Shown: piece after piece, positions 56,318 through 64,000 of the stretch
How positions within the stretch are numbered: the first letter of the stretch is position 1
Layout: each line of letters opens with the position of its first letter
Assembly: GCA_947627195.1 (NCBI GenBank)
Contig: CANQVC010000003.1
Location: 18,991-82,990 of the forward strand
Length of the DNA stretch: 64,000 bases
Direction of reading: 5' to 3'
From: an uncultured Bacilli bacterium
Lineage (GTDB): Bacteria > Bacillota_I > Bacilli_A > ML615J-28 > CAG-698
The notes under the pieces: model-generated
What the model was told of the DNA's origin: nothing
The model's input: the letters and a program-made list of their open reading frames with translations, nothing else
The model's database searches: none
Made by a program: the position numbers and the translations under genes

Positions 56318-58621
56318 CTATAAATCCTTGATAATTTCAATTGGACTCTTTCTACAAATAGATAATATCATAGCTGTAAGACTAATTAACATAATTAAAT
56401 ATATTAATAAATCCCATCCCAAAATACTTCCTGAAGAAATATAGAAAAATTGAAATTCTAATATTTCTTGTTTTGTTTGATAAATGAGACCTGTCATTAA
56501 GAGTGGATAAACAAGACGAACTACCAAAATTGATATTAAAAATCCAAATAAAACATAAAATATTGTTTCTAGTAAATAAGGAACAATTATTGGAAATTTA
56601 CTTATACCAAATGAATATTTAATACCTATTTTCTTCTTTTCAGAATTTAATGTCATTGAATTTATTATAGCAGCAAATACACAAATAATTAAAACTAAAG
56701 TAATTAAAAATTCAATCATAACATATTTAGAACTATCAGCTCTTACCCAAGTAGCTTTAGCGTAAGTAAATGATGGATTAATAACATTTTCCTTTTTCAC
56801 AATTTCACTATATGCAGGGCTATTTTTATCTACTAATAGTCGACAGAAATTTGATTGATTAACATATCTTTGGTATGCTGATCCTTGAATCATTACTTCA
56901 CCATCAATACCAATTAAATTTGAAGAAGTATCTCGATGAATACCAGCAACACGAACACTTAAATTATATTTTGATGTTCCATAACAAGTATAAATAGCTC
57001 TATTTATAAGACTTATATCACTAAGATCTCTTCCCATGACATTTTGCCATAATCTATCAGATATAAAACCATATGAATTATTTTGATTTAATAAACTAGA
57101 AGTTCCTCTTAATAAATATGGTGTTGAATTTCGATCTAAATTTCTAACTAATATTGTTCCTTCTTTCTTTTCAGGAACATCACCTATTTGTTCAGGCATT
57201 TTGGTATATGAAATTTTTTCTGTATAATATTGCATATTATCATGCATTGATTGATAATTAATGAATGAAGTATATACAGCATTATAATATTCTAAATTTT
57301 CTTCAAATGCCATTCTTTTTAAGTCATTTGTGAAATCTTCGTTAACAAATTCTTCAAAGTTTGTATCAACAACTCCACATATTTCATAATTATAACCTGC
57401 TATATTTAGGCGATCACCTATCCATAGAGGAATACCATTATAATATTCATATGCACTGCATATATAATCAGTAATAGCAATTTCATTTGATGAAATTGGT
57501 AAATATCCTTCAACAAAATTTAAACGATCATAATTATCTGTAATAATATTTTCAATTACTGGTTGATAAAAATCATCAACTAATAATTCATCAGTTGTTA
57601 ATGGAATATATGTACTATGTACTTCATAAAATACATCACCATATTTTGCAATCATATTAATGTAATCTTCATCACTATAATAAACATTATATCCTGTAAC
57701 TGGTTTAGCTAATAAAACATAATCACTTTTATATTCATCTTGATATTTTTTATAACTAGTACTAATATCAAAAAAAGCATATCCACATAATACATTTCCA
57801 ATAATAGGAATTAATATCAACATAATACAAATAGCTAAACTTCTTGCTAAACTATTTTTAATAAAACGAAAAGTGAATTTTAATTGTTGTTTAATTGTAA
57901 CAACAGGTTTAGTAAATTCAATATCTTTCGCTTCTTCAGTTTTTTCATTAATTGATTCATTGTATAAATTATCTTCTAATACTTTACCATCTTCTATTTC
58001 GATGATTCTATCACCATATTCATGAGCTGCATCATCATCATGAGTTATGACAACTACTAAACGATCTTTACTAATGTCTTTTAATAAATCCATGACGATT
58101 TTAGTATTTTTCGAATCTAAGTTACCAGTTGGTTCATCTGCTAATATCATTGATGAATTTTTGACTAATGCTCTAGCTATAGCAACACGTTGCATTTGTC
58201 CTGATGATATTTGATTTACTTGAGAATATTTGATATCTTCAATATCAACTTTTTTAATAACTTCATCAACAATAGAAAAATCAGTATAATGTAAAAACTC
58301 TAAAGGTAATTTAATGTTTTCATAAACATTTAAATCTTCAATTAAATTGTAATCTTGGAAAATCAATCCAACATATGAATTACGATAACCATATAAATGA
58401 TTTTTATCTTCATTAAATAATGATTTATTACCAATCATTACTTCTCCTGATGATGGAACATCAACACCAGACAACATATTCATTAATGTACTTTTTCCTG
58501 ATCCACTTACACCTACGATAAATACCAATCCTTTATCAGGAAAAACAAGGCTCATATCATCTAATGCTTTAACTAATTCATATTCAGTTTTATAAACTTT
58601 AGTTAGATTTTTGATTTCCAT
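56318..58621 (-). CDS. MacB-like ABC protein (ATPase fused to FtsX-type permease), smaller copy
   Basis: A 767-residue protein with the same layout as its neighbour: ATPase with GVSGSGKST, ISSGQMQR (signature deviating from LSGGQ), MILADEPTGNLD and VITHDD; then a helix near 260, an extracellular domain of about 350 residues, and three C-terminal helices. The two probably form a heterodimer, since each fused chain supplies one half. Substrate is unknown; nearby GH18 and amidase lipoproteins hint at an envelope role. Promoter at 58650-58678. Confidence 0.87.
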   Translation of the reverse strand: MEIKNLTKVYKTEYELVKALDDMSLVFPDKGLVFIVGVSGSGKSTLMNMLSGVDVPSSGEVMIGNKSLFNEDKNHLYGYRNSYVGLIFQDYNLIEDLNVYENIKLPLEFLHYTDFSIVDEVIKKVDIEDIKYSQVNQISSGQMQRVAIARALVKNSSMILADEPTGNLDSKNTKIVMDLLKDISKDRLVVVITHDDDAAHEYGDRIIEIEDGKVLEDNLYNESINEKTEEAKDIEFTKPVVTIKQQLKFTFRFIKNSLARSLAICIMLILIPIIGNVLCGYAFFDISTSYKKYQDEYKSDYVLLAKPVTGYNVYYSDEDYINMIAKYGDVFYEVHSTYIPLTTDELLVDDFYQPVIENIITDNYDRLNFVEGYLPISSNEIAITDYICSAYEYYNGIPLWIGDRLNIAGYNYEICGVVDTNFEEFVNEDFTNDLKRMAFEENLEYYNAVYTSFINYQSMHDNMQYYTEKISYTKMPEQIGDVPEKKEGTILVRNLDRNSTPYLLRGTSSLLNQNNSYGFISDRLWQNVMGRDLSDISLINRAIYTCYGTSKYNLSVRVAGIHRDTSSNLIGIDGEVMIQGSAYQRYVNQSNFCRLLVDKNSPAYSEIVKKENVINPSFTYAKATWVRADSSKYVMIEFLITLVLIICVFAAIINSMTLNSEKKKIGIKYSFGISKFPIIVPYLLETIFYVLFGFLISILVVRLVYPLLMTGLIYQTKQEILEFQFFYISSGSILGWDLLIYLIMLISLTAMILSICRKSPIEIIKDL

Positions 58622-58649
58622 AATATTAATATCCTTTTTTTATTTTCTT

Positions 58650-58678
58650 ATTATACCATTTATACCTTAAAAAAGCAA
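58650..58678 (-). promoter_or_regulatory. Promoter of the MacB-like pair
   Basis: Minus strand TTGCTT (58678-58673), 17-base spacer, TATAAT (58655-58650). Confidence 0.7.
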
Positions 58679-58710
58679 TAAAATATTCTATTATTAAAAT
58701 CCAATAAAAA

Positions 58711-58749
58711 ATAAAAAGCGATAATTCTTAAATCAAGAAAATATCGCTT
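58711..58749 (-). terminator. Terminator of the amidase lipoprotein gene
   Basis: AAGCGATA/TATCGCTT outer stem (58716-58723 with 58742-58749) extended by TTCTT/AAGAA. A-rich forward flank gives T residues on the minus strand. Confidence 0.75.
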
Positions 58750-58773
58750 AATATTTAATTAAAATTATGTCAA

Positions 58774-60786
58774 TTATTCCTTGTTTTGTGGATAAATAAT
58801 TGTTTCAAATGAATATACTTTTTTATTACCTTTAACAGTTGCTTCAACATCATATTTGACAGTTGTTGGAACAGATACTTTCTTAATAATTTTTCCTTCA
58901 TTTGTTAATATATCAGGATTTTTTGAAATGTATTTTAATTCAATATTACCTAAATTTTTTAATATGTAATATTCAGCTTCAACAAGATTCATAAATTCTG
59001 GGAAACGTTCTAAACGTATTAAAGATTGTGGACACATTTTTCCTGAGAAATTACGATGATGCATTACACGATCAGTTCCTAAATCAAAATAAACTAATAA
59101 ATGAGCAATTAAACTAGCAGTATTTCTCATTACTTGGTTATAATCAACACCTTTATTAATACAAGTTTCAATACCAATACCATTTCTATTACCACCTTGC
59201 ATACTTACACGTTTATATGTGGAATTATAATATGTACGAGCCATATAATAATTACCATTTTCCCCAGCACATGTATATATACCACTTTCAGTAATAATTG
59301 GTTTATTGATGCCTTCAGTTGGTGAAGGTATTGTTGTTTTAATGCCATTAATGTAAAAGAAATTATCAGCTCCAATTGTTATTTCAGGATTCTTTCCTTT
59401 ATATGGAACTCCTGTATCTAGTAATTCTGCTTCACGTGAACCATCACCTGCATGCCATGCAACTTCATCAAGAGGAATGTGTTGATATATACTATGATCA
59501 TCAACTGTGAAATTCCATGATACTTCACGGCTATCTGTGTTAATTTGATGATTCCATTCTTGAGCATCAAAATTAATATCACCAGTATCATGATATACAA
59601 TATATTGAGTCGAAGTTTTTTTAACTTGTGAACGGTTTGCTGATGTCCAAGGGATAATACCATCATTAATTGTTAATTTATTAACATTATGGTTATAATC
59701 ACCCACGCCATGTGTTTTGTTCATATCTTGATCACTAGATATAACAAATTCAGAAATGGCGATATCTTGAACATAAAAATGAATATATCCTAAATCATCT
59801 TGAGAATAACGAACTTCATTACCATTAAATGCTTTAAAATAAGTTTGATGAATAGCTGATTTATGTAATAAATTTAAAACATATCCTATTGCTTCATCAT
59901 CACTAAATGTTGTTAATTGTACTTCATATGTACCAGTATAATCATTCATTTTAACTGTTGCAGTTAAAATAACTGTTTGATTAGTTTTATTTGTTCTTAA
60001 TATTCCTTGATCATCTATTACTTCAGGATTAGATGATTGCCATACAATTTGAACTCTTTCACGATCATCTGTTTGAGGAAGATATATATCTCCTGTAACT
60101 CTTTTATCACTTGTATAATCTTTAAATTGTTCTTCTAACCATGTCAATGCATGATCAACTTTTGCTTTATCATTTCTTCCTTCAACTGTTACAACTTTTG
60201 ATCCAGTAAGATTAATACCAGCAATATTAATATGGAAAGTAATTGTAACATCTTTATCTTCTGTTGATGTTGTTACATATTTACCATCATTTGTTAGAAC
60301 TGTAACATCAGAAGATTCATATGTTATTCTTGCCGACAAACCTTGTGTTATATATGTTCCATCACTCATTTGCAATTCAACATCTTTATATATTACAGAA
60401 GGAATTGTACTAGCAATTTTAGATATATATTCATCACTAGAATATTTTCCTTGAGCCTTAGCTACTTTACTATATTGAAATGTTTGATCACTGATATAGA
60501 TTTCAGCACTTAGTGTTACTTCTTCATCAAATAAATTTTGATGATATTTTCCATTGTCATCAATAGTTTGTTTATTAGATGAAGTCCACATAATTAAAGC
60601 CACTTCTCCATCTTCAAATGCATAATCTGTTGGAAAATCAATATTTGATGTAATTTCATCAGGAATTATTTCATCAAGATATTTCATAATTTCATCTTCA
60701 TAATTATTTTTAGATGTATTTCCATTACATCCACTTAAAAGAAATAATGCAAAAAAACTCATAAATAAAATTTTTCTTAATTTCAT
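58774..60786 (-). CDS. N-acetylmuramoyl-L-alanine amidase (Amidase_2) lipoprotein with Ig-like repeats
   Basis: The ATG at 60786, with GAGGAG nine bases upstream, begins a lipoprotein signal ending LLSGC; a longer frame to 60840 has no site. Three Ig-like repeats follow, each with a 'W(T/Q)SSN...I(D)..G' core (MWTSSNKQTIDDNGKY, VWQSSNPEVIDDQGIL), related to that of the GH18 protein. Then comes an Amidase_2 domain with zinc ligands in YHDTG and MHHRNFSGKMCP and the WNFTVDD segment. It should cleave the amide between MurNAc and L-Ala outside the cell. About 670 residues. Own terminator; no clear promoter seen. Confidence 0.88.
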   Translation of the reverse strand: MKLRKILFMSFFALFLLSGCNGNTSKNNYEDEIMKYLDEIIPDEITSNIDFPTDYAFEDGEVALIMWTSSNKQTIDDNGKYHQNLFDEEVTLSAEIYISDQTFQYSKVAKAQGKYSSDEYISKIASTIPSVIYKDVELQMSDGTYITQGLSARITYESSDVTVLTNDGKYVTTSTEDKDVTITFHINIAGINLTGSKVVTVEGRNDKAKVDHALTWLEEQFKDYTSDKRVTGDIYLPQTDDRERVQIVWQSSNPEVIDDQGILRTNKTNQTVILTATVKMNDYTGTYEVQLTTFSDDEAIGYVLNLLHKSAIHQTYFKAFNGNEVRYSQDDLGYIHFYVQDIAISEFVISSDQDMNKTHGVGDYNHNVNKLTINDGIIPWTSANRSQVKKTSTQYIVYHDTGDINFDAQEWNHQINTDSREVSWNFTVDDHSIYQHIPLDEVAWHAGDGSREAELLDTGVPYKGKNPEITIGADNFFYINGIKTTIPSPTEGINKPIITESGIYTCAGENGNYYMARTYYNSTYKRVSMQGGNRNGIGIETCINKGVDYNQVMRNTASLIAHLLVYFDLGTDRVMHHRNFSGKMCPQSLIRLERFPEFMNLVEAEYYILKNLGNIELKYISKNPDILTNEGKIIKKVSVPTTVKYDVEATVKGNKKVYSFETIIYPQNKE

Positions 60787-60900
60787 TTTCTTATCTCCTC
60801 TATACAATATAAGTATAACATAATTCGACTTAATTTGCAATGATAATATTCTAATTGGAATTATGTTACAAATATAAATAATATTATTAATATTAATAAT

Positions 60901-60939
60901 AAAAAATTCCTATAAAGATAATAAATAACTTTATAGGAA
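60901..60939 (-). terminator. Terminator of the EPKQEIKV-repeat gene
   Basis: CTTTATAGGAA pairs with TTCCTATAAAG over 11 bp (60907-60917 with 60929-60939), followed by T residues on the minus strand. Confidence 0.85.
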
Positions 60940-60946
60940 ATCTTAA

Positions 60947-61555
60947 TTAATTCTTTTTTTCTGATTCAGGGGTAATATCATTATATATAATTGTTTGAAC
61001 ATTTGCTTGTTTAGTTGTTTTTTCTTCTTTTTTAGGTTCAACTTTAATTTCTTGTTTTGGTTCTTCTTTTACGTCCTTTTTAGGTTCAACTTTAATTTCT
61101 TGCTTTGGTTCAACTTTAATTTCTTGTTTTGGCTCAACTTTAATTTCTTGTTTTGGTTCTTCTTTATTTATAACCATACTTTCAGTAATATTAATAGTTG
61201 GAGTAGTAACAGTTGTGGTTTCCATCGGAAGTTTCATTTGACCATTTAAATAAGGACATTTCTTTAAAATTGTTTTTTTGTCACCAAATTTACATCCTTT
61301 TCTAGGAATTAGAAAATCACATCTATTACAATCCGCTTTTTCTGTATTAAAGCCAGTTAATTGAATTACACCTTTTTCTTTCTTTAGTTGACGAATAATT
61401 GAATTCATTTCATCTAATGCTTCTTTTTGCGTAAAATAAGAGCCAACTTCGGTTTCTCCATCGTAAACGATTGTATAAAAAATTCCTTTTTTTCTTAAAG
61501 TTAAATTTTTATCCATGTAAAATAACTTTGTTTTTTCTTTATTAACAATATACAT
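60947..61555 (-). CDS. Hypothetical protein with a Cys cluster and EPKQEIKV tandem repeats
   Basis: Not recognised. Residues 1-65 resemble a small mixed alpha/beta domain (KKGIFYTIVYDGETEVGSYF). Residues 74-100 hold Cys at CNRC, GC and CP spacing, a possible zinc or cluster site. The C-terminal third consists of 8-residue repeats EPKQEIKV, rich in Lys and Glu and probably disordered. No signal peptide or membrane helix. It has its own strong promoter (61596-61624) and terminator. GGGAG stands before the start. Confidence 0.6.
   Translation of the reverse strand: MYIVNKEKTKLFYMDKNLTLRKKGIFYTIVYDGETEVGSYFTQKEALDEMNSIIRQLKKEKGVIQLTGFNTEKADCNRCDFLIPRKGCKFGDKKTILKKCPYLNGQMKLPMETTTVTTPTINITESMVINKEEPKQEIKVEPKQEIKVEPKQEIKVEPKKDVKEEPKQEIKVEPKKEEKTTKQANVQTIIYNDITPESEKKN
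61033..61162. repeat. 24-bp tandem repeats encoding EPKQEIKV
   Basis: About five near-identical 24-bp units sit in frame within the 60947-61555 gene. One interrupting unit is altered (EPKKDVKE). Confidence 0.85.
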
Positions 61556-61595
61556 TTTAAGTTTTTATTCTCCCTTCTCTTCAGTACCTATATAT

Positions 61596-61624
61596 ATTTT
61601 ATGTTATTTTGTTACAATTGTCAA
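61596..61624 (-). promoter_or_regulatory. Promoter of the EPKQEIKV-repeat gene
   Basis: Minus strand TTGACA (61624-61619), 17-base spacer, TAAAAT (61601-61596), about 40 bases before the start codon and just after the SRP RNA gene. Confidence 0.8.
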
Positions 61625-61661
61625 TATTTTTTAACTTAATGATAAAATCAAAATGAAAAAA

Positions 61662-61773
61662 GAACCCATCTTTAGTACCCATACCCACATACTAAGGAAG
61701 CTTAAGGCTGCTTCAATTACGACCTGACCTAGTTCACTGCTTAATATTGGATATAGGTAACAAAGACGGGTTC
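61662..61773 (-). ncRNA. ffs: Signal recognition particle RNA (small bacterial 4.5S type)
   Basis: The ends pair (GAACCC with GGGTTC, then GTCTTT with AAAGAT), giving a rod of about 112 bases. In the middle lies the conserved domain IV: GGTCAGGTC, apical loop, GAAGCAGCC, with the symmetric CAGG and asymmetric AGCA internal loops that bind Ffh. A tract of six T follows directly (forward A at 61656-61661) and serves as terminator with the end stem. A promoter TTGCAA-17-TATAAT precedes it. In Firmicutes this gene lies between tadA and dnaX; tadA is nearby here. Confidence 0.93.
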
Positions 61774-61782
61774 AATGTTAGC

Positions 61783-61811
61783 ATTATATCACTTCTTATT
61801 TAACTTTGCAA
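61783..61811 (-). promoter_or_regulatory. Promoter of the SRP RNA gene
   Basis: Minus strand TTGCAA (61811-61806), 17-base spacer, TATAAT (61788-61783), placing the transcription start a few bases before the paired 5' end of the RNA. Confidence 0.85.
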
Positions 61812-61820
61812 GTATAATTT

Positions 61821-62795
61821 TTAATTTTCTTCATTTTTATTTTCAACAACATCTAATGAAACATCATCTTGTTGTATATTTAATTCTAAATTATTTGATT
61901 CATCAACTAAAGCTTCATTAGGCATATCTTTTTCTTCAACTTTTGAATTTAAAGATGGAGTTGATTTATTTTGATTATTTTTTTGTTGAGTTAATTTGGC
62001 TTTTTCTTTAGCTTTTTGCGCTGCTAACTTCTCTTTTTCTTTTTGTTTGGCTTTCTGCGCTGCTAATTTTTCTTTCTCTTTTTGTTTTGCTTTTTGCGCA
62101 GCCAATTTTTCTTTCTCTTTTTCTTTAGCTTTTTGCGCTGCTAACTTCTCTTTCTCTTTTTCTTTAGCTTTTTGCGCTGCTAACTTCTCTTTCTCTTTTT
62201 GTTTGGCTTTTTGTTCTGCTAACTTTTCTTTTTCTTTTTGTTTGGCTTTTTGTTCTGCTAACTTTTCTTTTTGTTTTGCCTTTTGCGCAGGTGTTAATTT
62301 TTTGGCAGGGCGAGGCTTTCCTGAGGTTTCACTGTTTTTCTTTTCAGTTGATTTTTTGGAGGAGAAATCTTTTGCTTCAATTTTTCTTTGTTCACGTTGT
62401 TTTTTTATTTGTGTTAAAATAGCTTGTTCAACATCTTCCATTGGAATATCATTAATAAATTCTTCTAAAGTTAATCCTTTCCATTTAGCATATAATGTAA
62501 TATTATTATTAGGCATCGTAGATAAAGAAAATAAAGTTTGCAATGCTTTATCTATAAACCAACCTTCAAATGAATAACCATCTTTAATAGGAGTAGGAAG
62601 AGTAGGAATTTCTTTGCCAGCAATAACAACAATAGAAGGAATATTTTTTCCACCATTGACGAAAAATGTTATTTCTTTTTGAGCATCTTTCTTTTTTTTG
62701 CAATGCTTTTTTATAAACATGCCAATTATACCAACAATTATTATAAGTGCTAAAAATATAGCAAAAACAACTAATATAATCTTTACTGTCTTCAT
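61821..62795 (-). CDS. Membrane-anchored protein with InlB-type repeat and long charged helical repeats
   Basis: Function not recognised. Residues 5-28 form a membrane helix. Residues 41-105 match a Listeria-Bacteroides (InlB B, Flg_new) repeat (GYSFEGWFIDKA...TMPNNNITLYAKW). Residues 171-265 are 12-residue repeats of the KEKEKLAAQKAK type, about seven to eight copies, expected to form one long charged helix or coiled coil. The tail is acidic. Topology is uncertain: the InlB-type repeat suggests an exported part, the basic stretch HCKKKK right after the helix suggests a cytosolic one. A GGAGGGGG site precedes the start, with TATAAT at 62832-62837. Confidence 0.65.
   Translation of the reverse strand: MKTVKIILVVFAIFLALIIIVGIIGMFIKKHCKKKKDAQKEITFFVNGGKNIPSIVVIAGKEIPTLPTPIKDGYSFEGWFIDKALQTLFSLSTMPNNNITLYAKWKGLTLEEFINDIPMEDVEQAILTQIKKQREQRKIEAKDFSSKKSTEKKNSETSGKPRPAKKLTPAQKAKQKEKLAEQKAKQKEKEKLAEQKAKQKEKEKLAAQKAKEKEKEKLAAQKAKEKEKEKLAAQKAKQKEKEKLAAQKAKQKEKEKLAAQKAKEKAKLTQQKNNQNKSTPSLNSKVEEKDMPNEALVDESNNLELNIQQDDVSLDVVENKNEEN
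62001..62285. repeat. 36-bp tandem repeats encoding charged 12-residue units
   Basis: Seven to eight in-frame units of 36 bp, differing at a few positions (Glu/Gln/Ala swaps), inside the 61821-62795 gene. Unit number is likely to vary between strains. Confidence 0.88.
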
Positions 62796-62867
62796 TTTTC
62801 CCCCTCCTTTTTACATATTTTTCATAACTCTATTATATCATATTGTTTAAAAAAAGAAAAGACAAAA

Positions 62868-63338
62868 TCAATCAGAATTTTTCTTTTTTTCTCTTAATTC
62901 TTGAAAAAAATTTTTCATTAAATTTTCTATTTTTTCATTTAATGAACACTTTTCCACTTTCACAGTATGATTAAACAAGCCTTCACGAAATAAATTTAGT
63001 GTACTTTCAACACAACCATATTTAGGTTGAGCTACTCCATATACTAATTTCTTAATTCTTGATTGAATAATTGCTCCTGAACACATATTACAAGGTTCTA
63101 AAGTTACATAAATAGTTGCATCATCTAATATCCATCTATTTAATGCTTTACATGCTTTTTCAATTGCTAATATTTCCGCATGATAAATACTACATTTTTT
63201 AGTATGTCTTTCATTATGAGCTCTGGCAATAATTTTGTCGTTAACAACAATAACACATCCAACAGGAACTTCTTTATTTTGATATGCAATTAAAGCTTCT
63301 TGATAAGCTTCCTCCATATATTTTTCATCATTTGTCAT
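62868..63338 (-). CDS. tadA: tRNA-specific adenosine deaminase
   Basis: Converts A34 to inosine in tRNA-Arg(ACG). The 156 residues show the zinc/catalytic motif [10 protein letters not shown] and the second zinc motif PCNMCSGAI, with typical length. It overlaps tdk by 11 bases. Position next to the SRP RNA gene is conserved in Firmicutes. Confidence 0.94.
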   Translation of the reverse strand: MTNDEKYMEEAYQEALIAYQNKEVPVGCVIVVNDKIIARAHNERHTKKCSIYHAEILAIEKACKALNRWILDDATIYVTLEPCNMCSGAIIQSRIKKLVYGVAQPKYGCVESTLNLFREGLFNHTVKVEKCSLNEKIENLMKNFFQELREKKKNSD

Positions 63339-63918
63339 TTGGTTTACCTTTCACAACATGACATTGTCGACATCTTGCTTCATATGTTTCTTTTGCCCCA
63401 ACCATTACAATTGGGTCATTATAATGAGCAGGTTCCCCATTAATCAACCTTTGTGTTCTAGTAGCAACAGCTCCACAAACTTGGCATATCGCATTTAATT
63501 TTGTAACATATTCAGCACGAGCTAATAATTCAGGCATTACTCCAAATGGTTCACCTCGGAAATCTCTATCTAAACCAGCAACAATAACTCTAACACCTTG
63601 ATCAGCTAATGATTCACAAACATTAATAATATTACGATCAAAGAATTGAATTTCATCAATAGCTACAGCATAAGGTAATACATCAATATGATTTAAAATA
63701 TCTTGAGAATTTACAACAATAATGGATTTAGTTCTTTCATTGTTATGTGAAACAACTTCATTTTCACTATATCGATTATCAATTTTAGGTTTGAAAACAA
63801 GGATTGTTTTCTTAGCATATTCTATTCTTCTAATTCGTCTAAGTAATTCTTCTGTTTTCCCAGCAAACATACTTCCTGTAATAACTTCAATCCACCCATC
63901 TTTTAATCGTAAATCCAT
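63328..63918 (-). CDS. tdk: Thymidine kinase
   Basis: Phosphorylates thymidine for salvage. Walker [11 protein letters not shown] and Walker [10 protein letters not shown] stand at the expected places, and a four-Cys zinc site is formed by CQVCG and CRQCH. The ATG at 63918 has GGAGGAA eight bases before it; the frame extends to 63954 but the extra 12 residues would include that site. Family size about 195 residues fits. First gene of the tdk-tadA unit. Confidence 0.94.
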   Translation of the reverse strand: MDLRLKDGWIEVITGSMFAGKTEELLRRIRRIEYAKKTILVFKPKIDNRYSENEVVSHNNERTKSIIVVNSQDILNHIDVLPYAVAIDEIQFFDRNIINVCESLADQGVRVIVAGLDRDFRGEPFGVMPELLARAEYVTKLNAICQVCGAVATRTQRLINGEPAHYNDPIVMVGAKETYEARCRQCHVVKGKPNDK

Positions 63919-63945
63919 TTTTATATTTCCTCCAAATACTTCTTT

Positions 63946-63974
63946 ATTATACACTTTTCTTACAAATTTTTAAA
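63946..63974 (-). promoter_or_regulatory. Promoter of tdk-tadA
   Basis: Minus strand TTTAAA (63974-63969), 17-base spacer, TATAAT (63951-63946), 28 bases upstream of the start codon. Confidence 0.6.
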
Positions 63975-64000
63975 GAGTTTTTTTCTTTTTTAATAATACA

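Noticed and set aside
61996..62577. Long plus-strand open frame opposite the charged-repeat gene
   Set aside because: It encodes a monotonous Phe/Ser/Ala/Cys string that is the mirror of the 36-bp repeats, without ribosome site; an antisense shadow.
1..64000. Mycoplasma-type genetic code (TGA as Trp)
   Set aside because: TGA ends aroA and queH at exactly the expected protein ends, and Trp residues are encoded by TGG, so the standard bacterial code is used.

Overview
The window is AT-rich and almost every gene is on the minus strand. The sequence suggests an anaerobic, low-GC Gram-positive of the Bacilli/Erysipelotrichia/'gut Mollicutes-related' type. The reasons are a class III (oxygen-sensitive) ribonucleotide reductase, a tryptophan T-box, MgtE transporters, strong GGAGG ribosome binding sites, TTGACA/TATAAT promoters, and a tdk-tadA-SRP RNA neighbourhood like that of Firmicutes. 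TGA is used as a stop (for example in aroA and queH), so this is not a code-4 mycoplasma. Wall-active proteins (SpoIID-type, amidase, LD-carboxypeptidase, LysA) suggest a peptidoglycan-bearing cell. Species cannot be told from the sequence alone.

Layout. 1-2329: nrdD and the start of nrdG. 2423-9144: a tight aromatic operon transcribed aroB-aroC-aroE/K fusion-aroF-aroA-tyrA, preceded by an unclassified leader that looks like a transcription attenuator. 9319-12806: a CPBP-family membrane protease, a HAD phosphatase, pheA (the only plus-strand gene) and an XRE-type membrane regulator. 12900-13188: a structured intergenic stretch. 13189-17580: SpoIID-like lipoprotein, pyruvate kinase, a zinc-ribbon membrane protein and a helical-bundle protein. 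17631-22425: M29 aminopeptidase and a heterodimeric ABC exporter. 22511-38089: a nine-gene, 15.5-kb glycan-uptake operon (GH20 hexosaminidase, giant membrane-anchored binding protein, two permease pairs, beta-propeller protein, Yip1-like protein, DUF5696-like protein) with no ATPase gene. 38107-38479: a non-coding MITE-like element with 26-bp inverted ends and exact 18-bp flanking direct repeats, inserted just upstream of that operon's promoter. 38582-45515: an operon that reads like a peptidoglycan-fragment (muropeptide) catabolic system, led by an unusual LysA-M19 dipeptidase fusion. 45502-49445: dusB and tandem mgtE. 49486-51690: trpBA under a Trp T-box, with a TrpA that has lost key residues. 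51693-60786: GH18 lipoprotein, two MacB/FtsX-type ABC proteins and an amidase lipoprotein. 60901-64000: two repeat-rich proteins, SRP RNA, tadA and tdk.

How it fits together. Chorismate made by the aro operon feeds tyrosine (TyrA in the operon) and phenylalanine (PheA, separate). No trpEDC genes are present, and a degenerate TrpA beside an intact TrpB suggests that tryptophan may be made from indole. The GH20/ABC operon and the LysA-M19/amidase-like/LdcA/PIG-L/GHL10 operon both point to harvesting amino-sugar polymers and wall fragments. aroD/aroQ, the sugar-transporter ATPase and dnaX are not in the window.
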